DNA of 64,000 nucleotides from Talinum fruticosum. Taxonomy: Eukaryota > Streptophyta > Magnoliopsida > Caryophyllales > Talinaceae. Under the pieces are notes generated by a model. That model worked only from the letters and a program-made list of their open reading frames with translations, was not told where the DNA came from and made no database searches. The DNA lies in NCBI GenBank assembly GCA_021018815.1, contig JAITYX010000066.1, positions 2,480,001-2,544,000 of the forward strand, in the 5' to 3' direction. This document shows, in pieces, positions 11,789 through 23,811 of this stretch (positions within the stretch are counted from its first letter, which is position 1; the number at the start of each line of letters is the position of its first letter). The translations under genes and the position numbers were made by a program.

Positions 11789-12275
11789 AGGGTGAGCAAA
11801 AATTTCGGGTACTGGTTCGGAACCGGAACCGGTCTGGACTCGGCGGGTCCGGAACCGGACCCGGTTGAACATATAGGGGTGAGCAAAAATTTCAGGTACC
11901 TGGTTCGGAACCGGACCCGGTTGAACCGGGACCGGACCGGGTCCAAATTGTAGGACTCGGTTATAACCGGTCCGGGACCGAGTACTAAAATATTGGACCG
12001 GACCCGTTCCCGATTACTCGGTTATATTATAAAAAAAAATTAATGAAAATCAAACCCTAATGCCTTGAGTCTTTGCCATCTTTCCGTGCGTGTCCGCCCT
12101 ACCTGCCACGCTTGCTTATCGCCCTGGTCTACTTTACCAAAAAAATGTAAAAAGTATAAAAACAAAAATGATAATTGAAAAACTATAAAAAAAAAAAAGG
12201 ACAGCAACCGGGTACTCGGTTCCAACCGGGACCGGGACCGGGTCCGGCCAAAATGACCGAGTACCTGGTCCGCTC

Positions 12276-12280
<5 letters not shown>
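11789..12280. mobile_element. hAT-like MITE inside a (TA)n tract
   Basis: The left end AGGGTGAGCAAAAATTTCGG and right end CCGCTCACCCT are inverted repeats. Interior flanks are packed with CCGGACCGGG/GGTTCGGAACC subterminal repeats typical of plant hAT derivatives. The left end occurs a second time at about 11876, so this is either a nested pair or an internal terminal duplication. Both sides are (TA)n, which hides any target duplication. An AAACCCTAA motif and a short gene-leader-like stretch lie inside (12053-12125). Confidence 0.65.

Positions 12281-12344
<64 letters not shown>
12281..12344. repeat. (TA)n microsatellite
   Basis: About 32 uninterrupted TA units abut the right end of the MITE. 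A shorter TA run (about 11767-11788) abuts its left end, so the element probably landed in a TA tract. Confidence 0.95.
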
Positions 12345-12349
<5 letters not shown>

Positions 12350-12590
12350 CGTAAAACTTAATAAAATACGAGTAAATAAATAATAAAAGATGAATACAAA
12401 TAAACTTTAAATTTTATAATATATATAATACAAAATTGTAAACAGAATACTTACAATATTTGTCACGTAAATTAGAAAACTTGCTTAAAGAAAATATGAA
12501 GCCGGTCTTCAAAATATAGAGGAAGCAACACACTTTTCTATCTAAACTCACTTGTGAAAACTAATGATTTCTCCCAATAGAGATACTATC

Positions 12591-12598
12591 TTTATATA
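12591..12598 (-). promoter_or_regulatory. TATA box of the pararetroviral promoter region
   Basis: TATATAAA on the minus strand lies about 390 bp downstream of the second ORF's stop, in the noncoding segment expected to hold the genomic-RNA promoter. The duplicated element just upstream supports this. Confidence 0.5.
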
Positions 12599-12625
12599 GC
12601 AAATGTAAGGCATCTTTTGGTAGGA

Positions 12626-12805
12626 AATGACAATTCTCTTTGAAAGACTGCTTGTCTTTTTCCTTCTTTGTCATGACATCTTTATGTCATTGATTCCGCA
12701 AAATCACGTTCCTTTCTTCTTCTTTATGTCACACTCGACAATTCTCTTTGAAAGACTACTTGGCTTCTTCCTTCTTTGTCATGGATTTTCGTCTTTATGT
12801 CACAA
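12626..12805 (-). repeat. Direct duplication upstream of the viral TATA box
   Basis: Two copies of a ~70-bp block (about 12626-12695 and 12736-12805) share GACAATTCTCTTTGAAAGAC, CTTCCTTCTTTGTCATG and TCTTTATGTCA. They sit 30-200 bp upstream of the minus-strand TATA box, where an enhancer duplication would lie. Confidence 0.65.
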
Positions 12806-12990
12806 TTTTTGATAGCTAACTTTGTCCTTTTTTTCTCAAATTGTAGATGAACTTTAGTAGGATTCCTTCATACCTGCAAGCGACAAAGGTTAGAAAATGA
12901 CCCTTACTTTTTCCATGGGTGACTGGCGGACTCTTTTTTTTTTATGTCTTAAAGGGGTCTTACGAACAAGGACCTCCAAATGCTGTTGAA

Positions 12991-14148
12991 TCAAGCATCC
13001 TCATCACTGTCTGAATTGTCATGTGCCATAAGCTTCGCAAATAATTTTTCGAAGTTCGGGCTCATCTTTAAGGATTTTTAAAAGATCATGTTGCTTTTGT
13101 GATAGACCTTTTGAACGGGATTTTTGCGATCCTTTGTTACTTGAAGAATTTTCCTTTTTGTCGGAGTAGATGGATTAATAGAAGATGGTTCAATCTTGTT
13201 TGGGTTTGATGCTTCAGACTGAGGTAGATTAAACAACGTATATTTCTTTGTTTTTGTCTTTAGAAAATGTTGAACATTCTCTTTGTTGCAGTGTGTAGTC
13301 TTATACTCTGGCCACCATCTAACCTTGTAGATACGGACCATTGAAAGCGGATAGTGATTTTGTAGGTAATTTTAAAATCAGTACTCCCAACTAAAAATCC
13401 ATGCAACATTGAATGTCCGAAAGAATTGTACTTCTTTTGTAAAAGGATCAAAAGTTGAGCCTTTGAGCCATTGATCCCATCCTTCTCTAGCTTCGTCGGC
13501 AAAATAGAGGAAGTGACACCAAAAAGGTCCACCAATGATAGAACCATACTTGGGAAGTTTGTAATACAAATATCATGAAAATAGAAGAACCAAGAGCGGA
13601 CATCCGGTTTATAAAGAAATACTCTATACCAAGCCATTTTATAATCGTTGTAGTTGTAAGATTGTCGTTGATAGGGGATAGAAAATTGTCTCTCTTCAAA
13701 TGGATTCTTCCACTCATCGGAACCAATAACTTGTCGGATGATGCACTTGGAATAAAGTATGTAGTCGGGATTTGTTTTGTCTTTTGTATGGGTAAAGTCA
13801 ATTGAATGCGAATCTACAAGAATAAACTCGTAGAATCGTCGGTCCTTTTCAGAATGGTCGGTATGAAAATGGAGGTTTCCAAAACTTCGTTGGATAGATT
13901 TTCGGATAAGATCATTGGATAGAGGGACTATAATTTGTAAGGAACAAATGTTCTGTAAATTTAACATGGTAATGGGTAGCAATAGGATTTGTGACAGCAG
14001 TTTTGTAGGGTAAAGGAGGGAAATTTGTAAGGGATTGAAATTTGTTCTGAACTGGTATTTTGATATCTTGAAAGATTCCTGGGTGAGAAACCAACCGGTA
14101 ATCTTCGGCCTTTTGTATACCTTTTCCTTTGTCCTTACGCTTACGCAT
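12991..14148 (-). pseudogene. Pararetroviral downstream ORF (ORF2-like), function unknown
   Basis: The frame begins MRKRKDKGKGIQ at 14148, just after the RNase H remnant. It changes frame several times and ends at 12991 with an acidic tail (HDNSDSDEDA). Aromatic-rich segments are visible, including a tryptophan-rich stretch near 13560-13500. I recognise no catalytic domain. Position and size fit the second ORF of Florendovirus-like endogenous viruses. At least three frame breaks are evident. Confidence 0.5.
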
Positions 14149-14399
14149 GGTGACTCTTGCAAAAGTTTTGTTTTGTCACTCTTTCCTTGTAAAAACTCTC
14201 TAGTAAGAAAATCTGGAAGTGAATTGTTTTCTCCTTTGATAAATTCTATTTCGAAATCAAAAGAAGATAAAATTGCTTGTCATCCGGCAAAGATTTGCTT
14301 AGAAACCAAATTTTTAACGTCCTTTTGTAAAATATCTCGTGGCAGCTTTGCAATCAATTCTTAAAAGAAATTTTTTATAAAATAAATCATCCTAAAATT

Positions 14400-15451
14400 T
14401 TGAAAAACAAAGAACAATAGATTAAATTTCCTTTTTAATAGTAGAATAGTTTTGTTGAGGACCGAGCCATATTCCCAAATGAAATCGGACAAGTTGTTCC
14501 TTTTTGGTAGGACTTGTCATTTTTGCTTGAGTATACCACTATATCCTATATCGGATGCATCTGTTTCAACTATCATACGTGCATTTGGATGAGGTATGCT
14601 AAGAAAAGGTAAAGATTTGACTCTATGTTTAATTTGTCTAACTATTTCGGTATGTTGTTCTATCCAGGGAATGGGATTATTTCTAAGCCTTCTAAACAGA
14701 TGAGCACATGTCGATCTTAGATTTGGGAAAAAATCGAAACATAATTAAGACATCCGAAAAACCTTTGCAATTGTTTTTTATCTTTTATTTCATTTGGAAA
14801 TTTCTCAGTAAAAGTGAGTACTCTCATGATAGGTTTTATAGTTCCTTTATAAATGTCATGTCCAAGAAATCTTATTTTTGTTTGAAATAAAATCATTTTT
14901 GAAGTTGAAACAGACTAATCCATTTTTCTTAGTAATATGTAAGAATATCTGTAAATGTTTAAAATGTTGATCAATGGTTTTTGAAAAGACTAGGACATCA
15001 TCAATGTAAACAATAATAAAAGAGGTATATGGATTAAAAATGTCGTTCATACTATTTTGAAATTCGGAAGGAGCATTTTTTAATCCAAAGGGCATAACAT
15101 TCCATTCATAGTGTTCAAATGAAACAAGTAAATGTTGTCTTGTATAGATCGTGGCTTCCGCAATTTGTATTTGCCGAAGTCGGATTTCATATCGAATTTT
15201 GAAAATATTTTAGCGTCAAATAATCTACTTAGTAAATCTCTTTTGTTAGGAATCGGATACCGAATCCATTGAAGAACTTTATTGAGGGGTTTGTAATTGA
15301 TAACTAGCCTCGGAACTCCGCATTCCTTTTCTGCAGCATTATTAACATAGAATGCTGCACAACTCCATGGAAACTTTGAAGGTCCGATGAGTTGTTTGTC
15401 TAAAAGGGATTGAATTTCACTTTTATAGTGCTCGAGAAGTTCTAAATTCAT
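14400..15451 (-). pseudogene. Pararetroviral reverse transcriptase / RNase H remnant
   Basis: Two overlapping frames (15451-15080 and 15095-14856) carry RT motifs: RLVINYKPLN, a SKFDMKS catalytic block, MPFGLKNAPSEFQ, and the YIDD polymerase box at about 15008-14997. A frameshift separates the first catalytic Asp region from the MPFGL block. The RNase H part follows with ETDASDIGYSG (about 14562-14530) and then a stop. The tail reads EFIKGENNSLPDFLTREF at about 14250-14195. This style of RT is caulimovirid rather than gypsy, and no integrase follows. Nonfunctional. Confidence 0.8.
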
Positions 15452-15588
15452 TTGAGTTGGGCGAGCTTTTGTAGGAATATTTCTTTCATCAAAATCTTTT
15501 ATATAAGGTAAGGAAACTATATGCTTTTTTCTTTCCTAGAAAGCATGAAACATCGGAACATATTTATTTCTTTATGATTTGTTCTAGA

Positions 15589-16065
15589 TCAAGATTTTTT
15601 TCTAAATTGAAGGATTTTGCAACTGTTCTTCGATCCCGAGATAAGAAATCTCTTCTCGTAAATGGGAAATTGTAGTTTGCTTATATTGTAAACTATTAAT
15701 TTGTCGAAAAATAGAGAATGTTTGTAAAGGGAGACATCTCTTTGCTTAGCAGATGATAAGAATTTAAAGGAAATTTGTTTACCCATAATATTAGTGTGCA
15801 CTCCTAATTCATTAACATAAAAAGGATAAATTTGAGTGAGGAAAGGAGTACCAAGAATGAGATCATTGATAATATTGTCAACGATTAAAAATACATTTTT
15901 AAAACAATAGTCATTGTCTTGGATGTATCCTTTATTTAATTTATATCTAATGTTTAAAGGTTCTCCATTTGCGCTTGTAGAGGTTTTCTTTAGTCCTTTC
16001 ACAATAATTGATTGGAACGATTCCTCCTTTAATGCAATTTTGATCTACTCCACTGTCAATTAGAA
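15589..16065 (-). pseudogene. Pararetroviral aspartic protease remnant
   Basis: The catalytic Asp-Ser-Gly triplet is encoded at 16049-16057 (minus), followed after a frame break by a frame to 15589. That frame contains DLILGTPFL, matching the ILGxPFL flap/helix signature of retropepsins. Its role was polyprotein processing. It is separated from the RT downstream by stops and frameshifts. Confidence 0.7.
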
Positions 16066-16149
16066 CAAGCTGTACTTATAGAGAAATCACCAACAATTAA
16101 TTTGACTATAGAATACCATTTTTGGAAGGTAACTTGAGATAAGGTTGAT

Positions 16150-17196
<1,047 letters not shown>

Positions 17197-17769
17197 TCAT
17201 TAGAGTTCGATGCATGTATCTTCTTAGATACATGCACACTATGGTTATATTCATATATTTTGTTCCAATGTTAATAACTTTAGATCTTTGTACATACGAG
17301 ATTGATACCACTCACTATAAATAGGAAGAGTAATTCATGCACAATCAATATAATTCTTGACTCCATGTGAGATTCATGTGTTATCGAAAGGGTGACAATT
17401 GACCATAAATTGGGGAAAGAAAGTGTTGCCTGATGGTCTTGAGCATTCTTCTTCTTCTTCTTTATGTTTTTTTTTTCTCATTTCCATGATGGTAATTACT
17501 AGAAATATATAGTTCAATTGCAATTATTCTTCTTTTTTTTTTTTTTTACAATTTTAAATTTTTGTTCGTGTTATTTTATAGCTTATACATATCTTTCTTT
17601 CTTTTATTTGCTTTTTATTATTGACTAGCAAATAAAGTTGGACAATCATTAACTTATATATTTATAAGAATATAAGTAATTCTGAATGTTGATTTTGGAA
17701 GTTTGTAATTCTTAGTCTTTTATATCAAAAGTTATAGTTCCTTTAGAACACACTCCATATGAAATGGGA

Positions 17770-18180
17770 AACAAAAAAATTGGGGCCAGTTTCGATTCTT
17801 TTAGTGGCGGTGGGAGGTTTTGTGATCGGAAGTTGGGATGATAGGTTTACGTAAGCTGGAATAACAAATTTGGTTCTAGCTTCGATTTTTAGTAGAGGCT
17901 ACTGCCATGAGAAATGGTGTCAAAGCAGCCAGTTCAAGCGGGGTTTCGTTCTATCATTTTGAAAGGAAATTACCGGACAATCATTAAAACAATTAAAGGA
18001 GAAGTCCAAGATCCTTGAGAATTTCATACGCCTATTCAACGCATTCGTTGTTTTCTTCGGAGGTGCAATCACATATTTATTCACCACACATATAGAGAAG
18101 GGAATCGGGTTGCAAATTAGATGGTCAAATTTGGCCTTTGTATATCTTCTACATTAGTTTGTTTTCTATCCTTTGTTCTT
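17770..18180 (+). pseudogene. Orphan RNase H-like (RVT_3) domain fragment
   Basis: Read across several frameshifts, the segment gives a glycine-rich first strand (VGGFVI), an EATAMRNGVKAA-type helix (about 17895-17930), a TIIKTIKGEVQDP middle, and a C-terminal HTYREGNRVAN followed by a stop and MVKFGLCISST (18085-18160). This is the plant RVT_3 pattern, where REGNxxAD carries the last catalytic Asp. Here the Asp position is Asn. It is probably the 3-prime tail of a decayed non-LTR element. No RT is attached. Confidence 0.65.
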
Positions 18181-18199
18181 TTCTCTCCATTTAATGGAG

Positions 18200-20750
18200 G
18201 ACAACTTAGGTAGAACCCTTGTGATAAAAATTACCTATTAGTTGTTGTATTTACCTTTTTTTAAAAAAATCAAAAGTTATAGTTTTACATACTTTACCTA
18301 TAATTTTTGTCACGTATTCATGGGGAGATAATGTTACTTATTCTGACAACTAATGTACATCTAACAATATAATGAAGATCATGTTCATTTGTTACTTTCT
18401 TTAAGTAGTCAATTTAGAAATAATTTCTTCATAACATATGTTCTTCTCTATTTTGATGTTGATTTTAATATTGCATGCATATTTCTATTATTTATATATG
18501 TTTTTAGTTCGAGATCATAAGATTTTAGGATTAGACTTGATTAATTCAAAGTACTATTAAGTTCCCACCAAAAAAAACTAGTATTAAGTTTATATCAATA
18601 GAAGTTATATAGTTATTTTTTGAGTATTTTATTATATTTTTATGGTGAAAAGAAATTTATTTTAAAATATATTTCTAACAATTAAGATATGCACATGTAT
18701 GCCGTTTCATAAATCTTTCATCATTGAGAAAGTTGATTATGGTGATGAAAGAGGAAAGTCTAAGTACATAAATATTATTATCAATCATATCGCCCTCTCA
18801 TATAGTTATATTGTTACATCATTTGAATATATTTTTTTATCAAAATAAAAACAATTTGAATATTTTTAATATTAATATTTTTAATTCATTATTAATAGTA
18901 GCTTCATTGAGAACCATTATAAACGACGCGGAGAGATCAACAATATTGATAAGTAATACTTTAATGTAAGTAATTTTGGTGTTAACCACTAATGGAATAT
19001 GCGTGAGATGAGGACTTTTTACTTTTTTCTTCTACACTAGCTGAACTCTTGCACTCGATGCGTGCAGTAAATAAATATGTTATATTTATAATTTAATAAA
19101 CTTATTATATATTTTTTCAATTGAAGTGGATTATAATTATGGGGATTGAAATTATATTAGTTGTGAAATTATTTTATTAAGATATAGGTATATACATAGT
19201 ATTGTGATAATTTTTATAGACATTTATATTTATATTTAGAGTTTTTATAGATAATATTTAATTAGTGAAACATAAACAATTTAGTGTCAAATATACATAA
19301 CATGATTAGAAAGCGAATGTTGAAAAGTTAGTGAAATATGGACATCATAGTTACAAGTATTTAGAAAATAATTTGGGTTAATTTTTCTATGCAATTGATA
19401 TTAAGGTGATGAGAGGGTAATATTGGCAACACAAAAGTTTTAGAGCACGTCGATCTTCTTAGTTTTTATTTTTTAAAAAAAAATAGGCATAGATATAAAT
19501 ATATAGCAGTATAAAAAAAGTTTCCATAGGAAATAATAAGGTAATACACAATAAGAGCAAATTACAATTGCATACAAATAATGGAGTGACCCTTTGTGGG
19601 ACAATAAATCCAAATTTAAGCGAAATTTATTAACGAAAGCAAATTGGGCAACTATAATTGACCTAAGATTGAATTCAGAGAAGGGTAGTTCTGTGTCAAA
19701 GGCAAGAACTTGATAGTACATTTACAAAGTGCACATATCTAATTTTTACGTCTTTAAATTAAATATGTAAAATATCCATTTGATCTCGTGTTCTCCAAAA
19801 TATGCTCTTGGTTACCAATTAGGTAAGCTAATCCAAAGTTTGATAACGACTTGTCCATACTCTGTATGGTTTGCTGGATATCCATGGCTATTAGCATTAG
19901 AACCAAATTTTTGCATTTGTAAGATTACAATAGATTAATAACATTGCAAATAGCTTTTAAAAAGTGGATGACAATTGAATTGATACAGCTTCTTATAAGC
20001 ATTTGTCAATGTACATGACTTCGTCAATATTCTTTTGTTCATTGTAGCCTATTAGAGAGTTTAACATTGTGCTTGTTAGTACTATAAACATAGCTGACTA
20101 TAAATGATTATTAATGCAAGTTGAATTAGCTAATCACAAGTTGGTCTTTACGTGGATAAATAAATTTTTGTAATGTTTAGTACTTATAAATGCATAAACA
20201 TTTTAAGAAAGGAGCAGTTTGTGTTATATCTTTAGACCTTTTTAGGCATTATATAAAGGTTCTTGTTTTATATTCAAAAAGTACTGATGAATTTGGTGTG
20301 TACTAAGATGGAAAGAGAAAGGGTTTCTTAAAAAACATTTGAATTAACAAGAGACATACCCTAAAGTGGTTAATATAGTTAGTTTGATGTATATAAAAAA
20401 TCTATAATTGCAATGAAACAAATTAACAAATGCATAATCACCCAAGGAATGAATTGACCAGCAAGTATAGGAAAAGAAGAAGAAGCAAGTAACACTCCTT
20501 AAGCCGCAAATAAGAATTATTTGAATTCCTACCCAAAACATGATCAATACAAATAAAATTAATTCGTATTCGTAAAGTCTTACAGAAAAAAATTCAAGCA
20601 CTTGAATAATATAATTAGGCATTCATTTGAAGAGGAAAATTGGCAGGAGGAGAAGGAGAACATAATCCCTGTCTTTTTCAATCAAGCAGAACCAGGGGTT
20701 GTTGCATGAATTCGTATTTTAGACATGTAAATTATTTGCATTTTGAACCA
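18200..20750. other. AT-rich intergenic DNA, no gene seen
   Basis: No frame with a recognisable domain. A weak Helitron-like terminus (CTAG then a GCAC/GTGC hairpin, minus orientation) occurs at about 19038-19072, too weak to annotate separately. Confidence 0.5.
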
Positions 20751-20751
20751 T

Positions 20752-20947
20752 GAGTTTTTTCAGAAAAAGGACAATAAAACAAATAAATAGCAACAAAGTA
20801 GACTAACTCAAATTCTCAGTTGAAGGGAACGCCTTGAAAATTGTTCAAATTTTATAATTTTTAAGAGTCTAATAGCAGAACACAATAAGCAAGCAGATGA
20901 ACAGAAAATTGCTCAAACAGACAAAAGCGAGTGATTTGAACAAGAAT
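20752..20947 (+). repeat. Left copy of a ~185-bp direct repeat
   Basis: It shares GACAATAAAACAAATAAATA, CAGAAAATTGCTCAAACA and GAGTGATTTGAACAAG with 22190-22390, in the same order and orientation. The two copies bracket 1.25 kb that includes the receptor-kinase fragment. Confidence 0.7.
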
Positions 20948-21158
20948 GAGAGTGTCTTGTATCTCATCACCCTACAATTATATAATTTGAAAATTTTTAA
21001 GTAAACACTAATTAAACATAGAAACTAATACAACGAGTTCAATACATAACCGTATCACCTTATCATTTTGCATAACAAATTTTTGAAATTTAGTTTTTTG
21101 GTGAAATTGTAGGCCTCCATTTTTCAACAGACTTTAACCTTAATAGTGTAGGGTCCAG

Positions 21159-21345
21159 GTATTTAACTAAATAGGGGTTTTTAACAACTTTAGTAAAATA
21201 GACACACGAAAATACCCATATCCAAAGTATTTAACTAAATAGGGGTTTTCATAAATACAAATAGGATAAATAGACACACAAAAACACCCATATCCAAAGT
21301 ATTTAGCTAAATAGGGGTTTTCACAAATGCAAATAAAGAGTGATA
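21159..21345 (+). repeat. ~70-bp tandem repeat, about 2.5 copies
   Basis: Units start at 21159, 21227 and 21299 with GTATTTAACTAAATAGGGGT. They continue through AAATAGACACACRAAAAYACCC and CATATCCAAA. Confidence 0.8.
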
Positions 21346-21509
21346 GAATAATAAGTGAGAGAATAGAAATACAATTTGTTTTTTACACCGGAAAGTATTC
21401 TGATGATGATATGGAGTTGCCATTGCCAACTCTCTCCATATTTAATTGATGAAAATATGAGGATTGCTATGCATGCATACTTCCTACTTTGAACCCATAT
21501 CTAAAAAAA

Positions 21510-21674
21510 TAATAAGTTGCACTTCTTGTTAATGATGATATGGAGGCACTCAATGACATAATGCAATTGGAGAGGTTTGTAAAGGTTTCCCTTTTGTGCA
21601 TCCAAGAAGCTCCAAGCCCACGACCAACAATGAAAAAGGTTGTGCGGATGCTTGGGAAGCACGAGTTAATTTGA
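21510..21674 (+). pseudogene. Receptor-like kinase C-terminal exon fragment (G-type lectin RLK1-like)
   Basis: The open frame ends at TGA 21672-21674 and reads DDMEALNDIMQLERFVKVSL, then LLCIQEAPSPRPTMKKVVRM. This is kinase subdomain XI ([24 protein letters not shown] in G-type lectin S-receptor kinases of the RLK1/LecRK group), including the invariant Arg of RPTM. Only about 50 codons remain. The upstream sequence is not coding, so ATP-binding and catalytic loops are missing. It is either a gene relic or a captured fragment. Confidence 0.75.
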
Positions 21675-21712
21675 TCATGTAACTAATAGAAGTATATCCC
21701 AACTTCATGGCA

Positions 21713-21784
21713 AAGATTGGGGCATTTTGCTATACAATTAATCTAGAAGATTGGGGCATTTTGTTGTACAATTAATTTAGAAGT
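21713..21784 (+). repeat. 36-bp tandem duplication
   Basis: AGATTGGGGCATTTTGYTRT followed by ACAATTAATYTAGAAG appears twice in succession in the 3-prime flank of the kinase fragment. Confidence 0.75.
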
Positions 21785-22189
21785 ATCATATGGTTAGTGA
21801 TTCCCCAAATGACACAATCAACACTTATAACATTTACAAACAAAAAAGGGAAAAAACACCTTCATCATGGCTGTATCTCACACAAACAGACATCTTTTTC
21901 TAACATCCGAGCGAGTACACATAAATAAATGACACAATCAACACAAAGAGTAGAGAATTAACTATCTTTTAACTTGTTTCTCAAATGAAAAATATGATGT
22001 ACAAGGGAAAAGCAAATGCCCACAGATCACGGATGCAAGGCCCATATTTCCATTAAAATGCTTTATAATTGATTATTTATTCTTTAGTATTCTAATTTTG
22101 CTTCTAATGGATTGATGCAATCCTAACGAATAATCAAATCAAACCAAGCTGAAAGTCGTAATTGAGCCCAAATCACCAAATTCACACAT

Positions 22190-22390
22190 ACCTAATTTTC
22201 ATAAAGGGACAATAAAACAAATAAATAGCAACAAAGCGAGACTAACTCAAATTTCCAATGAAAGAAGTTAAAAATTGTTCAAATTATACAAATTTTAAGA
22301 GTCGAATAGCAAAACACATTTAGCAAGAAAATAAACAGAAAATTGCTCAAACAACGAGTGATTTGAACAAGTTGAAGAAGAGAGTGAAGA
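22190..22390 (+). repeat. Right copy of the ~185-bp direct repeat
   Basis: Counterpart of 20752-20947, diverged by small indels. Confidence 0.7.
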
Positions 22391-22989
22391 AAAACAAATA
22401 AAAAAATAAGTCCGATCTAAAAAACTAAAAGCCTGTTAGAAGAATGAGAGTTTAGCCATACCGATGATGATAAGTCGATGAGAAGGAATACAGATAAAGG
22501 ATGCGCCATGTATAAATATTTAAGAACAAGATCCGAAGCATCATTATCATCATCACCATATATCAATTTGACAGGTGGGTATAATCCAAGGATATACAAA
22601 CATTTACATTGAAATCGATGTCTTTTCTCACATTTACATGGGTTCTCAATAATTACACACTTGTAAATTACAAATGTTTCTCGGAGAATATGCAGCCCAG
22701 AAATTTAATCAAAACGCAAACGAAATGCGGTACCAACTATACTCAATATCACAACCGATTTACACCACCGTCTATCCCCATCAATTAGAAACAAAATAAA
22801 CAAGTATACTCAAAATAACATCTACTAAAAGTTTAAAATTTAAAAAATGAACGAATTAGAATCCTAAGTACTGAGGAAGAGAGAGAGAACAAAAATCTAC
22901 AGATCTGGATCTAGAACATGAATATGGAAGCAAGAACCAAAATAGCGGCAAATTTAGTGATAGCCACTCTGCTCAAGGCGGGGCGACGT

Positions 22990-23811
22990 TAGGAGTGGAG
23001 TTTAGGGTGTCGTCTCCCGCATCCACGTCTTCAAACGGCAGCATCGGTCGCCCCACGTCGATTGGTGTGAAACCCACAAGGTCGAGACCATCCACATGAA
23101 CGTCGCCGGAACCCTTCCCTGGCCGATGTTTGCCGCGAGAAGAGGCTAATTGTCGTCAAGAGAGAGAGAGGAAATGGGGAGTAGGAGGAGGAGAGAGAGG
23201 AGAGGAATTGGCAACGGATCTGAAGTGAGAGATTGGTGCGAAACCCACAAGGTTGAGACCATCCACACAAACGTCGCCAAAACCCTTCCCTCGTCGACGT
23301 TTGCCGCGAGAAGGGGCTAATTGTCGCCAAGAGAGAGAGTGATGAAAGGAGGAGGAGGAGAAGAGGAGGAGAGAGATTATAGGAATTGGCAACGTTAGTG
23401 TGGGATATGAAGTTACGAGAGATAAATTTAGAGAGAAAGTAAGCGCAAAAAATAACCACCGATATAGCGAAATTTACATTAATACCCTTTTCAATGAACA
23501 AGTAACTTCGTCTTGTTGGTTTTTTAATCTCTTAAGGATTTATAGGTATACCTACCCATTTCCGACTATGATTTTTACTTATCAATATTTTATTAATTGA
23601 AACAAATTAAGTGTCTAGATATATATATTTAATATTTTACAATTCATACTCTAAATTTGACGAAATACGGACATCATCATCGTTGTTACCTTTGGGTTCC
23701 TGCAAATTAAATGACATTGATAAATATGAAAATATTTTATTGAAATGCACACGCTCATAGTAATTAAACATATTAAAGATAATACGTTTTCTTAAAGTTG
23801 GATTGTTACAA
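22990..23811 (-). mobile_element. Family-B gypsy 3-prime LTR, partial
   Basis: On the minus strand TGTAACAATCC begins at 23811, directly after a purine-rich AAGCGGGAAGAT tract that follows gypsy pol, so this is the start of a 3-prime LTR. Homology to the LTRs at 31241-34070 and 24204-27137 is readable to about 23570 (motif at 23738-23757, then CAGGAACCCAAAGGTAACAA). The (CT)n/GC-rich leader-like block at 23000-23400 occupies the expected later position. The far end was not located. Confidence 0.65.
23059..23338 (-). repeat. ~172-bp tandem duplication in the LTR leader block
   Basis: Copies at 23059-23165 and 23231-23338 share GAAACCCACAAGGT, GAGACCATCCACA, AACCCTTCCCT and GCTAATTGTCGYCAAGAGAG. 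The minus-strand Ser/Leu-rich ORFs across it are products of this duplication and the (CT)n tract. Confidence 0.8.

Larger units (their letters stand above)
12370..16130 (-). mobile_element. Endogenous pararetrovirus fragment (Caulimoviridae, Florendovirus/Petuvirus-like)
   Basis: On the minus strand the order is aspartic protease, reverse transcriptase, RNase H, a second ORF, then a noncoding region with a TATA box. This is the order in caulimovirids whose RT-RNase H end is followed by a small ORF. Movement and coat protein regions, expected upstream of the protease, are absent. There are no integrase domain and no LTRs. All coding parts carry frameshifts or stops, so it is an inactive genomic fossil. 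Genus-level assignment is an inference from the RT style and the presence of a downstream ORF. Confidence 0.7.

Noticed and set aside
17300..17345. TATA-like CTATAAATAG with a nearby leader-like stretch
   Set aside because: No ORF or recognisable transcript unit follows within a reasonable distance.
19038..19072. Second Helitron 3-prime end (CTAG plus GCAC/GTGC hairpin, minus)
   Set aside because: The stem is only about 5 bp and the spacing is poor; too weak without paralogous copies.
19473..20622. Minus-strand ORFs of 82-92 codons, hydrophobic
   Set aside because: Expected by chance in AT-rich DNA; no conserved motif, promoter or codon pattern.
23031..23501. Minus-strand 156-codon ORF with internal repeat
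   Set aside because: The repeat is explained by the 172-bp DNA duplication and (CT)n tract in a family-B LTR; there is no recognisable domain.
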